Assembly: GCA_021834945.1 (NCBI GenBank)
Contig: JAKBRA010000010.1
Location: 1-21,605, forward strand
Length of the DNA: 21,605 nucleotides
Source: Nanobdellota archaeon
Lineage (GTDB): Archaea; Nanoarchaeota; Nanoarchaeia; Parvarchaeales; Parvarchaeaceae
Reading direction: 5' to 3'
Position 1 is the stretch's first letter, and the number at the start of each line of letters is the position of its first letter. The notes under the pieces are model-generated. The model saw nothing but the letters and a program-made list of their open reading frames with translations. It had not been told where the DNA came from and searched no databases. The position numbers and the translations under genes were made by a program. Positions 1 to 7,954 of this stretch are shown piece after piece.

Positions 1-59
1 ACGAATAATAACCTGCTGCGTTTGTTTATACCTTCTTTTTACAGCACTTCCTCTGACGC

Positions 60-166
60 ATGAATCTTACAAAATGCCTTTGCAGAGCCTTAGGCCCTGC
101 TTGTTTTATTGAGATTACAAATTTATCAAAAGTGAGCGGGAAAACCCACGCTCTTTAGAGGTGGGA
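60..166 (+). pseudogene. Possible 3' relic of a tnpB gene ending at a right-end hairpin
   Basis: A short open stretch ends in codons for SGKTHAL and a TAG inside the hairpin at 145-165, the way IS605-type tnpB genes usually end. Upstream of about 110 I see no clear TnpB motif, so this is either a badly decayed 3' end or only the element end itself. A stem-loop (GCAGAGCC/GGCCCTGC, 82-100, one mismatch) followed by a T-rich run lies inside it and could act as a terminator. The first 60 bases hold nothing I can identify. The call rests mainly on the hairpin shared with 443-463. Confidence 0.3.
145..165 (+). repeat. IS605-type right-end hairpin, copy 1
   Basis: CCCAC, a bulged G, then CTCT-TT-AGAG and GTGGG form an almost perfect stem-loop. 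The same sequence with one base changed occurs at 443-463. This hairpin is typical of the right end of archaeal IS200/IS605 tnpB elements, where it is also the 3' end of the TnpB guide RNA scaffold. Confidence 0.75.
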
Positions 167-199
167 TGAAAGCGAACTAAAAAATGGAAAACTATAAAT

Positions 200-440
200 G
201 AATGGAAGGCGTATAAACAACATCAATAATGAAGTCTATCCTGAAAAAGAATAGACCGATGCTTAAGATAAAAGGTTGTTGACTAAACGTAAAATCTTAA
301 AAAGGTTAGTCGAAATATCAATCAAATACTTCTTAAAAAGAAGTTACCCTCGGACAGAGGGGAATTTAAGCCTGTAGAGAATCCGACCTATACACTGCGG
401 GAAACTGCATGCAAGTCGTGTCTGTGAAGCAGGAACCGGA
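200..440 (+). pseudogene. Decayed, internally deleted tnpB (IS605/OrfB family)
   Basis: Fragments of a TnpB protein can be read in shifting frames. Codons 206-217 give KAYK and codons 237-251 give YPEKE followed by a stop, matching the N-terminal TnpB pattern AYKYRIYPxKEQ. Codons 341-427 give KLPSDRGEFKPVENPT and then TACKSCL with a TGA, a familiar archaeal TnpB C-terminus. The middle of the gene (about 300 codons, with all RuvC and zinc-finger motifs) is absent. The 3' part also resembles at the nucleotide level the end of the intact tnpB near 18351-18422 (shared GCCTGT.GAGA, GGAAAC and GAAGCAGGAA blocks). Several small stem-loops (GTCTAT/ATAGAC 234-256, GACTAA/TTAGTC 280-313, ACTTCTT/AAGAAGT 328-344) suggest it could persist as a structured RNA. 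It cannot code for an active nuclease. Confidence 0.55.
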
Positions 441-442
441 AG

Positions 443-463
443 CCCACACTCTTTAGAGGTGGG
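443..463 (+). repeat. IS605-type right-end hairpin, copy 2
   Basis: CCCAC, A, CTCT-TT-AGAG, GTGGG: the same stem-loop as at 145-165 with a single base difference. It directly follows the decayed tnpB 3' end and marks the right end of that element. Any guide of a surviving guide RNA would start at about 464 and point into the DNA before the gene at 498. Confidence 0.75.
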
Positions 464-497
464 AGGATGTCACAAAGATTAAACCCGTTTTAAAGAT

Positions 498-797
498 ATG
501 ATAAACGTAGGGATGTACTATAACGTTAAGAAGGGGCACGAAAAGGAATTCGAGGATACCTTCAGCAAAGTAGTTGATTACCTCAAAGGCAACGTAAATG
601 GTTTCGAAAAGGCAAGCATATACAAAAAGGTTGGAAATGAAAGCAATACCACTGAGTACATGATATACAGCGAATGGAAGGACGCAGATTCATTCCGAGA
701 ATTTACAACTGCTAAAGCATTCCATGAAACTACTGAATATGGAAAAAGCATAATAGAAGGCAGACCCTACCACAGGATATTCAATGAAGTAAAGTAA
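498..797 (+). CDS. Antibiotic biosynthesis monooxygenase (ABM) domain protein
   Basis: This 99-residue protein fits a single ABM domain, a ferredoxin-like alpha/beta fold that forms dimeric barrels and in some members (IsdG, HmoB) degrades haem or oxidises quinone-like substrates. The sequence shows the usual pattern: an N-terminal strand (MINVGMYYNV), a helix, a central strand ending YSEW (about residues 56-59), and a C-terminal RPYHRIF strand. No specific active-site triad can be assigned, so the substrate is unknown. It converges on the chlorite-dismutase-like gene with only 5 bases between the two stops. The two folds belong to the same dimeric alpha/beta-barrel superfamily and are fused in haloarchaeal PitA, so a shared haem-related role is plausible. 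I see no clear TATA box 26 bases upstream; the right-end hairpin lies 35 bases before the start. Confidence 0.8.
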   Translation: MINVGMYYNVKKGHEKEFEDTFSKVVDYLKGNVNGFEKASIYKKVGNESNTTEYMIYSEWKDADSFREFTTAKAFHETTEYGKSIIEGRPYHRIFNEVK

Positions 798-802
798 GAA
801 AA

Positions 803-1426
803 TTAAACAGTTTCTGCTTTTCTGCCTACAAATACGGGGCTCTCGACTATTATCCACTTTCTTGCTTCCGCTTTTCTTAAATTTCTTGCTACCTTCATCC
901 ATTTTGCAAGCGATTCAACTTCGTATAGGACTAGGAATTCAAAATCGTCGATTGCAAACGAGTATGTTGTATAAGACCGTATGTTTTCATTGTTTGGATC
1001 GCTTACTGCCAGGTTTACATGCTCTTTTGTTATCCTGTTCTGCTCTTTCTCTTCCAACAAATACCATTTCGGATCTTTTTTCACGGGATAAGCAACCAGA
1101 TACTTTAACTTATTGTCTTCCTTTAGATAACTGGCATTCGGATGCTCATAGACAGATAGATAACTGTAGGTCTCATTCAGTATTTTGCCGAAACCCTGCA
1201 GCAACGCTTCTTTAAATGAAAGAAGGAGCTCATAAGAATCTGCCAGGTTAAAAAGCATTAAATCCGCATTGTGCTTTATTGAAAGATACTGCCTGCAAAT
1301 GAACGTCCCGTTCTTTGCTGCCCTCTTGGCTATTTCTTCTATCCCGCAGACCAATTCTTTTTTGTTCATTTTCTTAGCAGTTGAATCAAGCTTGAAGCAG
1401 TGCAATGAAACGAACAATTCTTCCAT
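803..1426 (-). CDS. Chlorite dismutase / HemQ-like haem protein
   Basis: The 207-residue protein matches the Cld/HemQ (coproheme decarboxylase-like) family. The diagnostic C-terminal half is present: YPVKKDPKWYLL (113-124), a KEH with His136 that probably corresponds to the proximal haem ligand, then YSFAIDDFEFLVLYE (155-169), a helix with the LRKAEAR pattern and a final strand SPVFVGR. The N-terminal half begins FVSLHCFKLD and is more divergent. True chlorite dismutases and HemQ proteins differ in distal residues that I cannot assign safely, so I leave the reaction open. The gene starts one base after the stop of the Nudix gene and is almost certainly translated from the same mRNA. It converges with the ABM-domain gene. 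Confidence 0.8.
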   Translation of the reverse strand: MEELFVSLHCFKLDSTAKKMNKKELVCGIEEIAKRAAKNGTFICRQYLSIKHNADLMLFNLADSYELLLSFKEALLQGFGKILNETYSYLSVYEHPNASYLKEDNKLKYLVAYPVKKDPKWYLLEEKEQNRITKEHVNLAVSDPNNENIRSYTTYSFAIDDFEFLVLYEVESLAKWMKVARNLRKAEARKWIIVESPVFVGRKAETV

Positions 1427-1427
1427 A

Positions 1428-1958
1428 TTAAGGCCCTAGACCATTAATTTTGCCGGAATTGCTATAAAAAAGCAACGCAAGCATAGTTTTTGTATCCTTG
1501 ATTTTGCCTTCGTATGCCTTTTTCATTGCATCTTTTAATTTTATTTTTACCGGCGTTATTATCTCATTTTCATCGAGGTTTCTTTCATTCTTAACAAGAT
1601 CATAAGCAATGTAATGATATTCAAAATAATCCATCAATGCCGGGTTATTCCATGTTTTAAACATGAACTTGACCTTTTTTGGGTAATAACCGGTTTCTTC
1701 AGCGAGCTCCCTTCTTACTGCATTTTCCCTGCTTTCGCCTTTGTCTATCGAACCGGCAGGCAGCTCCAGTATTTTTTTGTTTACTGCGAAACGAAACTGC
1801 TTTTCCATGATTATCGTGTCTTTATCCAGAAAAGGAAGGATTACAACCGCATCGTTTTTAAGTATCCTGAAGTTTTTCAGTTTTTTTCCCCTCACGTTCA
1901 GATAGCCTTCCTCGATTCTAAGGGTATCAAACGGGGATTTGTAGACTACCTTTCCCAT
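1428..1958 (-). CDS. Nudix hydrolase, ADP-ribose pyrophosphatase type
   Basis: A 176-residue Nudix protein. The full Nudix box is present as GSIDKGESRENAVRRE followed by LAEETGY (about residues 69-91), fitting Gx5Ex7REUxEExGU, so the Mg-binding glutamates are intact. The preceding ILELPAGS and the length are typical of ADP-sugar pyrophosphatases, which split ADP-ribose into AMP and ribose 5-phosphate; the exact substrate is inferred. A TATA-like TTATATTATAAT (1977-1988) lies about 25 bases before the ATG and overlaps the end of the upstream gene, so it may have its own leaderless transcript as well as read-through. The Cld-like gene follows after one base. Confidence 0.85.
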   Translation of the reverse strand: MGKVVYKSPFDTLRIEEGYLNVRGKKLKNFRILKNDAVVILPFLDKDTIIMEKQFRFAVNKKILELPAGSIDKGESRENAVRRELAEETGYYPKKVKFMFKTWNNPALMDYFEYHYIAYDLVKNERNLDENEIITPVKIKLKDAMKKAYEGKIKDTKTMLALLFYSNSGKINGLGP

Positions 1959-1976
1959 TTATAGGTTAAGCAACTG

Positions 1977-1988
1977 TTATATTATAAT
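1977..1988 (-). promoter_or_regulatory. Probable TATA box of the Nudix gene
   Basis: TTATATTATAAT is centred about 25 bases upstream of the Nudix ATG, the distance expected for a leaderless archaeal transcript. It overlaps the stop codon of the preceding gene. Confidence 0.45.
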
Positions 1989-2444
1989 CTTTAGAACCGG
2001 AAGATATGTTTGGTTTACCGTTTCACTGTAATTTGACATGAAGCTTTCCAGCATGTAATTAAATTCTGCTTCGGCCAGACAAGCCGATTCAACCGAATTT
2101 CCGTTTTTCAGGGCTTTAATGAAATCCGCTGCTATGCCGTGATAAAGCCTGTTTATGTAATTAATAGAATCTAGATACGCGGATTCTATGTGCCTTTGGT
2201 TATGGTATTTGTATTCTATCTTTAACTTGGAAAGCATTTCGTCATTTTCATCTATGTCAAGCAGTTTTTCGGCTAGTTTTGTGACTATCCCATAGTTTTT
2301 AATGCATACGTTTAGATTTGATTCCAAAAAACTTTTATCCTCTAAGGTTTTGTCTTTAAGGATTTTTTCAAGTTCTTTTCTCGAAACGGAAACGAAAGAA
2401 TTGTAAAAATCATGCAGCTTTGAAGAATTCTTATCATTCCGCAT
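1977..2444 (-). CDS. Hypothetical helical protein, TPR/14-3-3-like appearance
   Basis: I do not recognise this 155-residue protein. It is predicted by eye to be almost wholly alpha-helical, charged and cytoplasmic, without signal peptide or membrane segment. A YKYHNQRHIESAYLDSINY stretch (79-97) and NYMLESFMSNYSETVNQTY near the C-terminus look like antiparallel helix-bundle helices. It is the first gene of the run toward the Nudix and Cld-like genes (18 bases to the next ATG) and is divergent from the PadR regulator, sharing one AT-rich TATA element with it. That makes it a candidate target of that regulator. The ATG at 2442-2444 fits a leaderless start. Confidence 0.7.
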   Translation of the reverse strand: MRNDKNSSKLHDFYNSFVSVSRKELEKILKDKTLEDKSFLESNLNVCIKNYGIVTKLAEKLLDIDENDEMLSKLKIEYKYHNQRHIESAYLDSINYINRLYHGIAADFIKALKNGNSVESACLAEAEFNYMLESFMSNYSETVNQTYLPVLKIII

Positions 2445-2463
2445 ATTTTAATAAGCCATCAAG

Positions 2464-2473
2464 TATATAAAAA
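2464..2473. promoter_or_regulatory. Shared TATA element of two divergent leaderless genes
   Basis: The sequence TATATAAAAA is centred 24-25 bases from the minus-strand ATG (2444) and 25-26 bases from the plus-strand ATG (2494). Both distances are those expected when transcription starts at or next to the start codon. The TATATA core is symmetric, so one TBP site could serve both directions. Confidence 0.6.
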
Positions 2474-2493
2474 TAGTAATTTCATAATAAATC

Positions 2494-2787
2494 ATGGCAA
2501 GAACTGGTTGCGACATGCGCGGTATGCTTTCCTTTCAGATACTGAACATGCTCAAGAAAAACAATCTCTGTGGGGAAGATATAGCTAGAAACATAGAAAA
2601 ATACAGGGGCAAAAAGCCCGTAGCCAGCACCATTTACCCAGCGCTTAAAAGACTAGCAAGCAGTGGATTTATAACAGGCAAAAAACAAGGAAAAAGAAAG
2701 ATTTATTCAATTACTAAAAAAGGTCTTTTAGAGGAGAAAAAGGCCCTTGCCTATTTTGAAAGGCTATATTCAGAAATTCAAAAATAG
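2494..2787 (+). CDS. PadR-family winged-helix transcriptional regulator
   Basis: This 97-residue protein has the PadR layout: a first helix (MRGMLSFQILNMLKKN), a helix-turn-helix with STIYPALKRLASSGFI (45-60) as recognition helix and following turn, and a wing of the form RKIYSITKKG (68-77). A short C-terminal helix would serve dimerisation. PadR proteins usually repress and respond to small hydrophobic ligands. It lies divergent from the unknown helical protein and its Nudix/Cld-like partners and shares their TATA region, so autoregulation and control of that operon are likely (inference). An internal Cys6 and Cys29 could be redox-sensitive but this is not testable here. A strong terminator hairpin follows within five bases of the stop. 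Confidence 0.9.
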   Translation: MARTGCDMRGMLSFQILNMLKKNNLCGEDIARNIEKYRGKKPVASTIYPALKRLASSGFITGKKQGKRKIYSITKKGLLEEKKALAYFERLYSEIQK

Positions 2788-2791
2788 GGGG

Positions 2792-2813
2792 ACGGGGGTT
2801 TTAAAACCCCCGT
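2792..2813 (+). terminator. Palindromic terminator after the PadR gene
   Basis: A perfect 22-base palindrome (ACGGGGGTTTT and its complement) begins four bases after the PadR stop and is followed by TTGATTTTT. It should fold to a GC-rich hairpin and end the PadR transcript. Confidence 0.75.
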
Positions 2814-2843
2814 TGATTTTTGAGGAAATTTTGATAAACATGA

Positions 2844-2860
2844 TGGCCCAAAATGGGCCA
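2844..2860 (-). terminator. Hairpin terminator after ftsZ
   Basis: TGGCCCA-AAA-TGGGCCA is a perfect 7-bp stem located 7 bases past the ftsZ stop on the minus strand. With the PadR hairpin it isolates two convergent transcripts. Confidence 0.6.
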
Positions 2861-2867
2861 AAACTAA

Positions 2868-3968
2868 TTACTTAAGTATCTCTATTCCAAGTTCCTGGTT
2901 TATAGCACCAGTAGTTTTGGAAAGGGTGTTTATCTCTTCTGGTCCCAATAAATAAGGAGAGCTTACTCCCGTTATTATTGTCATGACCCTTAATTTTCCG
3001 GAAAGAGACTCATCCACCTTTGCACCCCATATGACTACTGCATCTGGGTCCAAAGACTGAGTTGCCATTTCACCTATCTGGTTTACCTCTGCAAGAGTTA
3101 AATCAGGTCCTCCTGAGATGTGTATTAAGGCTCCCTTTGCGCCCTTGTAGCTTACATCCAAAAGAGGGTTGTTAAGTGCCCTTCTAACTACCTCGGTTAC
3201 CCTGGAATCCGAAGCGTCGGTTTCTCCTATCCCTATCACGGAAACGCCGCCCTTATTCATTATAGCTTTTATATCCGCGAAATCAAGGTGTACCAATGCG
3301 CTTGCATCTGAGATAGTCTCAACTATTCCCTTTATCATAGTTGCAACTACTTCATTCGCTACATTGAACGCCTGGTCTATAGGCAGATTGCCAGCCATGC
3401 TTACCAGCCTGTTATTGTCTATAACTATGACAGTATCAGAGCTGTTTCGCAGTTCTTCCAGACCGGATTCTGCAGATTCTACCCTCTTCCTTTCAGTTTT
3501 AAACGGCATTGTTACAGTGCTTATTACGATAGCACCCATGTCTTTTGCAAGTTTTGCAATTACTGGAGCTGCACCCGTACCGGTTCCTCCGCCAAGACCT
3601 GCACATACAAAAACCAGGTCTGCTCCTCTTAAAGAGTCTTTAAGTTCCCTAGAAGATTCCTCTGCGGCCATTTTTCCCTTTTCAGGAAAACCGCCGGCCC
3701 CTAGGCCTTTTGTCAGTTCCTTTCCGATGAGTATTTTTTTATCCCCATTCCTTGCGTTTAACTGCACTTGATCCGTGTTAGCGAGAATGACTTCTGCGCC
3801 TTTGACTCCTTTTTTGAAGAGCCAATTGCCCATATTATTTCCGCCGCCGCCGACTCCTACAACTTTTATTAAAGCCTGGTTGAATAAAGGTTCGTTCATA
3901 CCTTCTTCCCTGCTGGCTTTTAATGCGCTTTCAACAAGCAAATCCATTACCATTTTCCCCTCCATCAT
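2868..3968 (-). CDS. ftsZ: Cell division protein FtsZ
   Basis: FtsZ is the tubulin-like GTPase that polymerises into the division ring. The 366-residue sequence shows the glycine-rich T1 region VVGVGGGGNN (36-45), the tubulin signature GGGTGTGAAP (126-135), and a T7-type loop LDFADIKAIM that supplies the catalytic aspartate to the next subunit. GVSSPYLLGPEEI follows in the C-terminal domain. It ends soon after the globular domain with IEILK, so the tail for membrane anchors is very short. About 30 residues precede the GTPase core. The start at 3968 is supported by a TATA box (CTTTATATT, 3989-3997) some 25 bases upstream, giving a leaderless mRNA; a second ATG follows directly. Confidence 0.97.
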   Translation of the reverse strand: MMEGKMVMDLLVESALKASREEGMNEPLFNQALIKVVGVGGGGNNMGNWLFKKGVKGAEVILANTDQVQLNARNGDKKILIGKELTKGLGAGGFPEKGKMAAEESSRELKDSLRGADLVFVCAGLGGGTGTGAAPVIAKLAKDMGAIVISTVTMPFKTERKRVESAESGLEELRNSSDTVIVIDNNRLVSMAGNLPIDQAFNVANEVVATMIKGIVETISDASALVHLDFADIKAIMNKGGVSVIGIGETDASDSRVTEVVRRALNNPLLDVSYKGAKGALIHISGGPDLTLAEVNQIGEMATQSLDPDAVVIWGAKVDESLSGKLRVMTIITGVSSPYLLGPEEINTLSKTTGAINQELGIEILK

Positions 3969-3988
3969 ATTGGAAACAAAAGCGAAAG

Positions 3989-3997
3989 CTTTATATT
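3989..3997 (-). promoter_or_regulatory. TATA box of ftsZ
   Basis: On the minus strand this reads AATATAAAG with a purine-rich stretch nearby. It is centred about 25 bases from the first ftsZ ATG, so the mRNA probably has no leader. Confidence 0.6.
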
Positions 3998-4064
3998 CCC
4001 AACACGTCTTTATTTTATTAAGAAAAACAAGTAAGTGATCCCAAAACTTACAATGTTACGATTA

Positions 4065-4094
4065 AAATTTGAATGTTCCCCAACATTCAAATTT
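4065..4094. repeat. Perfect 13-bp inverted repeat in the ftsZ-gatD spacer
   Basis: AAATTTGAATGTT, four C residues and the exact complement AACATTCAAATTT form a 30-base dyad. It lies 97 bases upstream of ftsZ and 159 bases upstream of gatD, in a 284-base non-coding spacer that otherwise shows only AT-rich promoter-like DNA, including a TATA-like GTATATATG at about 4157. It may be an operator for a dimeric regulator, or a hairpin in a leader or small RNA. No terminator T-run follows the loop in either direction beyond the AT-rich arms. Confidence 0.6.
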
Positions 4095-4252
4095 ATTCTA
4101 TTTATTTAAATAACTATAATAACCTCTGTTCATTTAAAAAGGTTATTGTCATAAAGTATATATGCCTTTTAATACCGAATAAAAACAACACTATCATTAA
4201 ACTGCAAATTAGCAATGAAAAGAGTTAAAACATTGCACATGTAAATATTATA

Positions 4253-5551
4253 ATGAATAGTAAACGTATTGAAACAAAGAATCTATCGTTTGGAGACGTA
4301 ATAGAAATAAAAATAGACAATCAAACTTTTAACGGAGAATTCATAAAGGGAGAGGAAAATCTCACAGTAATAAAACTGAAATCAGGCTACGACATTGCGG
4401 TCCCGAATGATTCCATTGAAAACATAACGATAATAGAGAAGGGAAGAAAACCTGAAGAGAAAGAACAAAAAGAAGAAAGAAAAAATGACAAAAATCCCGA
4501 CATAACAATAATAACGACGGGCGGAACGATATCGTCAAAAATAGACTATAAGACCGGAGGAGTATCTCCATCTGTAGACAGCGATTATTACTTCCAGATT
4601 TCTCCTGACCTAGAAAAACAGGGAAAGATAGCAGTAGTAAATCTGATGAGAAAGCTATCCGAGAACATGTTACCGTCAGACTGGATAAAAATAGCCAAGG
4701 AAGCATATTCCAGCATAAAAAACGGCAGCAAAGGGATAATAGTAACCAGCGGCACCGACACGATGCATTTCGCTTCATCTGCACTATCTTTCTTATTGAA
4801 CCCTCTTTCGGTTCCAGTGGTTTTCACGGGATCGCAAAGAAGCACTGACAGAGGGTCTACCGATGCATCGACAAACCTGCTTCTCTCAGCATTTACTGCG
4901 AAGAACTTTCCTGGGGGCGAATCGGTGATTTGCATGCATGCAAACCTAAACGACGAATATAATTACGTATTAAGGGGAAACAAAGCAAGAAAGATGCATA
5001 CTGAAAGAAGGGACGCATTCAGGCCAATAAACATTAAGCCTCTTGCCAAGGTTTATACTGACGGAAAAATCAATGAACTTTCTTCTTATATAATAACGAA
5101 AAAAGAAAATACAAGATTAAATGACAGAATTGATGAAAATGTAAAATTAATATACGGTTACCCTTCAATGGGGGGAGACATAATAAACTATTATATCGAT
5201 AACAAAGTGCATGGTATGGTGATATCTGCTACAGGCTTCGGCAACCTCCCTTTGGAGGATAAAACGGTTGTAAGCGCATTAAAGAAAGCCGAAAAAGAAG
5301 GGGTGCCCATAGTGATAACCTCTCAGACCATCTATGGAGCGACAAACAAGTTTGTGTACAGCACTCTGAGAGAAATTTCTGGATTCGACAACATCGTATA
5401 TGTAGGAGATATGACAACTGAAACGGCATTCGTAAAACTTATGTTCGCCCTTGGAAACAGTAAAAAATTAGAGGAAGTGAAAGAGATAATGTCAAGGAAC
5501 TTGGCAGGCGAGATAAAAGAAAGAAGGGAAATAGACGAATTTTTGATATGA
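4253..5551 (+). CDS. gatD: Glutamyl-tRNA(Gln) amidotransferase subunit D
   Basis: GatD is the glutaminase-like subunit of the archaeal GatDE complex. It frees ammonia for conversion of Glu-tRNA(Gln) to Gln-tRNA(Gln). The 432 residues fit the family: an N-terminal SH3-like domain (1-65), a charged linker (65-80), then an asparaginase-I-type domain beginning ITIITTGGTIS (84-94) with the nucleophilic threonine region, and a second site SGTDTMH (166-172). A conserved lysine is expected in KARKMHTERRDAF (about 244-256). The gene overlaps gatE by four bases (ATGA), so the subunits are translationally coupled. Presence of GatDE implies that this archaeon makes Gln-tRNA indirectly. A weak TATA-like GTTAAAAC is centred about 26 bases before the ATG. 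Confidence 0.97.
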   Translation: MNSKRIETKNLSFGDVIEIKIDNQTFNGEFIKGEENLTVIKLKSGYDIAVPNDSIENITIIEKGRKPEEKEQKEERKNDKNPDITIITTGGTISSKIDYKTGGVSPSVDSDYYFQISPDLEKQGKIAVVNLMRKLSENMLPSDWIKIAKEAYSSIKNGSKGIIVTSGTDTMHFASSALSFLLNPLSVPVVFTGSQRSTDRGSTDASTNLLLSAFTAKNFPGGESVICMHANLNDEYNYVLRGNKARKMHTERRDAFRPINIKPLAKVYTDGKINELSSYIITKKENTRLNDRIDENVKLIYGYPSMGGDIINYYIDNKVHGMVISATGFGNLPLEDKTVVSALKKAEKEGVPIVITSQTIYGATNKFVYSTLREISGFDNIVYVGDMTTETAFVKLMFALGNSKKLEEVKEIMSRNLAGEIKERREIDEFLI

Positions 5552-7371
5552 AAATAAGATGCGGTTTTGAATGGCACATACAAGTAGATTCGGGCAAGCT
5601 GTTCTGCCGCTGCAAATCGGAAATAAAGGAAAATAAGGATTACTTTGAGATAAGAAGGTTGATAAGACCTTCTTTTGGTGAAAGCGGCAAAATAGACATA
5701 AGCGCGGAATTTGAGGGCAAAAAAACAAAAAAGATAGTATACAAGGTTTTTAACGATGCGGATTGCTTGGTAGACATAGACGAGGAGCCGCCGCATGACA
5801 TAGACAAGGATGCACTTTCTACGGGGGTTAACCTGGCTTATGCATTGGATGCATACCTGCTGAACAACCTGATATTCATGAGAAAGACGATAGTTGACGG
5901 GTCAAATACGACTGGCTTTCAAAGAACAGCAATTTTAGCAGTAAACGGCGAATTCCCGTTTAAGGAGAAAAAGATAAAGATTGACACGATTTCCATAGAG
6001 GAAGACTCTGCCAGGAAGGAAACAGAGAACAGGGAAGAAACGGTCTATTTTCTAGACCGGATAGGCATACCTCTGATAGAAATTGCAACTGGAATAATAG
6101 AAACGGATGAAAATGAAGCAAAGGACATAGCAATGCAGTTCGGGAAGTTTACAAGGTTGTTCAACGTTAAAAGGGGGATAGGGACAATAAGACAGGATGT
6201 AAATCTTTCCATCGAAGGGGGAAAAAGGGTAGAACTGAAGGGATTCCAGAACATCAGAGAAATGGACAAAGTTATATTGAATGAAGCCAAAAGACAGGAA
6301 AACCTCATAAAAATAAAAAATGACTGGAGTTACATTGCAGACGAAATTAAAAAGTGGCAGTTCGAAGACATAAAAGAGATGTTTGACGGCACGGAATCAA
6401 ACATGGTAAAGACTGCCTTAAAAAACGGAAAAAGCATAATCGGCATGAAATTGACAGGTTTAAATGGTCTGTTGGGAACGTACGTCTGCGAGAACAAGAG
6501 GTTCGGAAGCGAAATAAGCGATTATCTGAGGGTTAAACTGGGCTACGGGATAATGCATTCTGATGAACTCCCGGCATACGGGATAAGCGAGGATGAAAAA
6601 CGCAGGATATTAGAAAGACTGCATTGCAGCGAAAAGGACTCTTTTCTATTTTCGATTTGCGATAAAGAATATGAAAACACTGCAATAGCCGTAATTAAAG
6701 AAAGGATTATTTCTCTGCTTAAGGAGGTGCCGTCGGAGGTAAGGCTTGTGCAGGAAGACAATACCACTAGATTTTTAAGACCAATGGGTGGAAAGGACAG
6801 AATGTACGTTGAAACAGACCTGCCGATAATAAAAATAGATAAAGAAATTTTAAAAGAAGGAAAGGAATACATAGGCAGGAATGTAGATTCATTGAAAGCC
6901 TCACTCAACATATCGGACGAGTTTCTAGATCAGCTCATATCATCTAGAAAACTTAGTGAAGCTGTATACTTAAACAAGAAAACTGGGCTGGACTTTAGCG
7001 TTATAATACAAGTTGCAATAGAAGACTGGAAGTACATTAAAAGAAGGTTTGGAAAGGAAATAGACAAAGAAGACATAGAAGAGATATTGGAGCAGATAAA
7101 AAAGAACGGAATAGCCAGGGACTCGGCAAGAATAATAATGGAAGGAATTGCATTGACTGACAAGAGCGTTGAGGACATAATCAAAGAAAAGGGGCTTAAA
7201 AAGAAAACCAATGAAGAACTGAAAAAGGAAATAGAAAAGCTCATAAAAGACAAAAAGCTTGATAAGGTCGATTCTCTTATAATAAATCTGAAGGACAGAA
7301 TAGGGACTACTTTTGAGGCTAAAGAAGCCTACAGGATAGCGCTAGAAATGATAAAAGATGAAAAAAATTGA
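5548..7371 (+). CDS. gatE: Glutamyl-tRNA(Gln) amidotransferase subunit E
   Basis: GatE activates and amidates Glu-tRNA(Gln) with ammonia from GatD. The 607-residue protein is close to full family length. It opens with [17 protein letters not shown] (6-22), the GatB/GatE cradle start (normally GLEIHxQL), followed by [12 protein letters not shown] and [12 protein letters not shown], the kinase-like core. [13 protein letters not shown] (168-180) and [11 protein letters not shown] (214-224) are classic. An inserted GAD-like domain spans about 270-400, and a helical YqeY-like tail that binds tRNA fills 450-607. The start overlaps the gatD stop, and the end overlaps the methyltransferase gene by 14 bases. 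Confidence 0.97.
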   Translation: MKIRCGFEWHIQVDSGKLFCRCKSEIKENKDYFEIRRLIRPSFGESGKIDISAEFEGKKTKKIVYKVFNDADCLVDIDEEPPHDIDKDALSTGVNLAYALDAYLLNNLIFMRKTIVDGSNTTGFQRTAILAVNGEFPFKEKKIKIDTISIEEDSARKETENREETVYFLDRIGIPLIEIATGIIETDENEAKDIAMQFGKFTRLFNVKRGIGTIRQDVNLSIEGGKRVELKGFQNIREMDKVILNEAKRQENLIKIKNDWSYIADEIKKWQFEDIKEMFDGTESNMVKTALKNGKSIIGMKLTGLNGLLGTYVCENKRFGSEISDYLRVKLGYGIMHSDELPAYGISEDEKRRILERLHCSEKDSFLFSICDKEYENTAIAVIKERIISLLKEVPSEVRLVQEDNTTRFLRPMGGKDRMYVETDLPIIKIDKEILKEGKEYIGRNVDSLKASLNISDEFLDQLISSRKLSEAVYLNKKTGLDFSVIIQVAIEDWKYIKRRFGKEIDKEDIEEILEQIKKNGIARDSARIIMEGIALTDKSVEDIIKEKGLKKKTNEELKKEIEKLIKDKKLDKVDSLIINLKDRIGTTFEAKEAYRIALEMIKDEKN

Positions 7372-7954
7372 TTTTTACAGAGAGATATCGAAACTGGACA
7401 AAATAGAAAAAAACAGTATCAGATTAGAGCAGTACAGCACTGACATTGATACGGCTTACCAGTTTATACAGTTCATAGATTACAACGCCGGCATGAAAGG
7501 AAAAACGGTTGCGGATCTGGGTTGCGGAAATGGCATACTTGGGATATCTGCTGCATTGCTTGGTGCGGAGAAAGTTGACCTGTATGATATAGATGAAAAG
7601 GCAGTATACGCTGCGAAACAGAACATTGAAACATTGAAGGTTAAAAACGCAAACGCTATTTGCATTGACTTGTTTGACATAAAGAAAAAATACGACATAG
7701 TGGTTTCCAACCCCCCTTTTGGCTTCCAAAGCAGCTTCAATTTAAACGCATTCATTAAAAAGACAACTTCCATATCCGATAACGTATTTTTTATCTATAA
7801 AGACAATCAGGAAATAAGAAAAATCACTGAGAACACCGGTTTTTCAATATACAAAATAAGAGACATAAAATTGGAAAAAACACTGCCTTTTCACAAAAAA
7901 AGTTATTATAGTTTACCTGTTGTTATAGTCTATAAGACGACAAAAAATATATGA
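7358..7954 (+). CDS. METTL5-like rRNA/RNA N6-adenine methyltransferase
   Basis: A class I SAM-dependent methyltransferase of 198 residues. LEQYSTD (23-29) is the signature that precedes the fold in archaeal and eukaryotic METTL5. Motif I is [13 protein letters not shown] (51-63), the acidic loop after strand 2 is DLYDIDE (74-80), and the catalytic motif is NPPFG (118-122), of the type that methylates an exocyclic amine such as adenine N6. Human METTL5 modifies 18S rRNA; the archaeal target is probably the matching 16S rRNA adenine (inference). It overlaps gatE by 14 bases and the next gene by four, so it sits in a translation-related operon. Confidence 0.88.
   Translation: MKKIDFYREISKLDKIEKNSIRLEQYSTDIDTAYQFIQFIDYNAGMKGKTVADLGCGNGILGISAALLGAEKVDLYDIDEKAVYAAKQNIETLKVKNANAICIDLFDIKKKYDIVVSNPPFGFQSSFNLNAFIKKTTSISDNVFFIYKDNQEIRKITENTGFSIYKIRDIKLEKTLPFHKKSYYSLPVVIVYKTTKNI

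Noticed and set aside
3169..3771. 200-codon open frame antisense to ftsZ
   Set aside because: It lies wholly inside ftsZ, whose motifs are unmistakable; its sequence is Ser/Ala/Pro-rich as expected of an antisense shadow.
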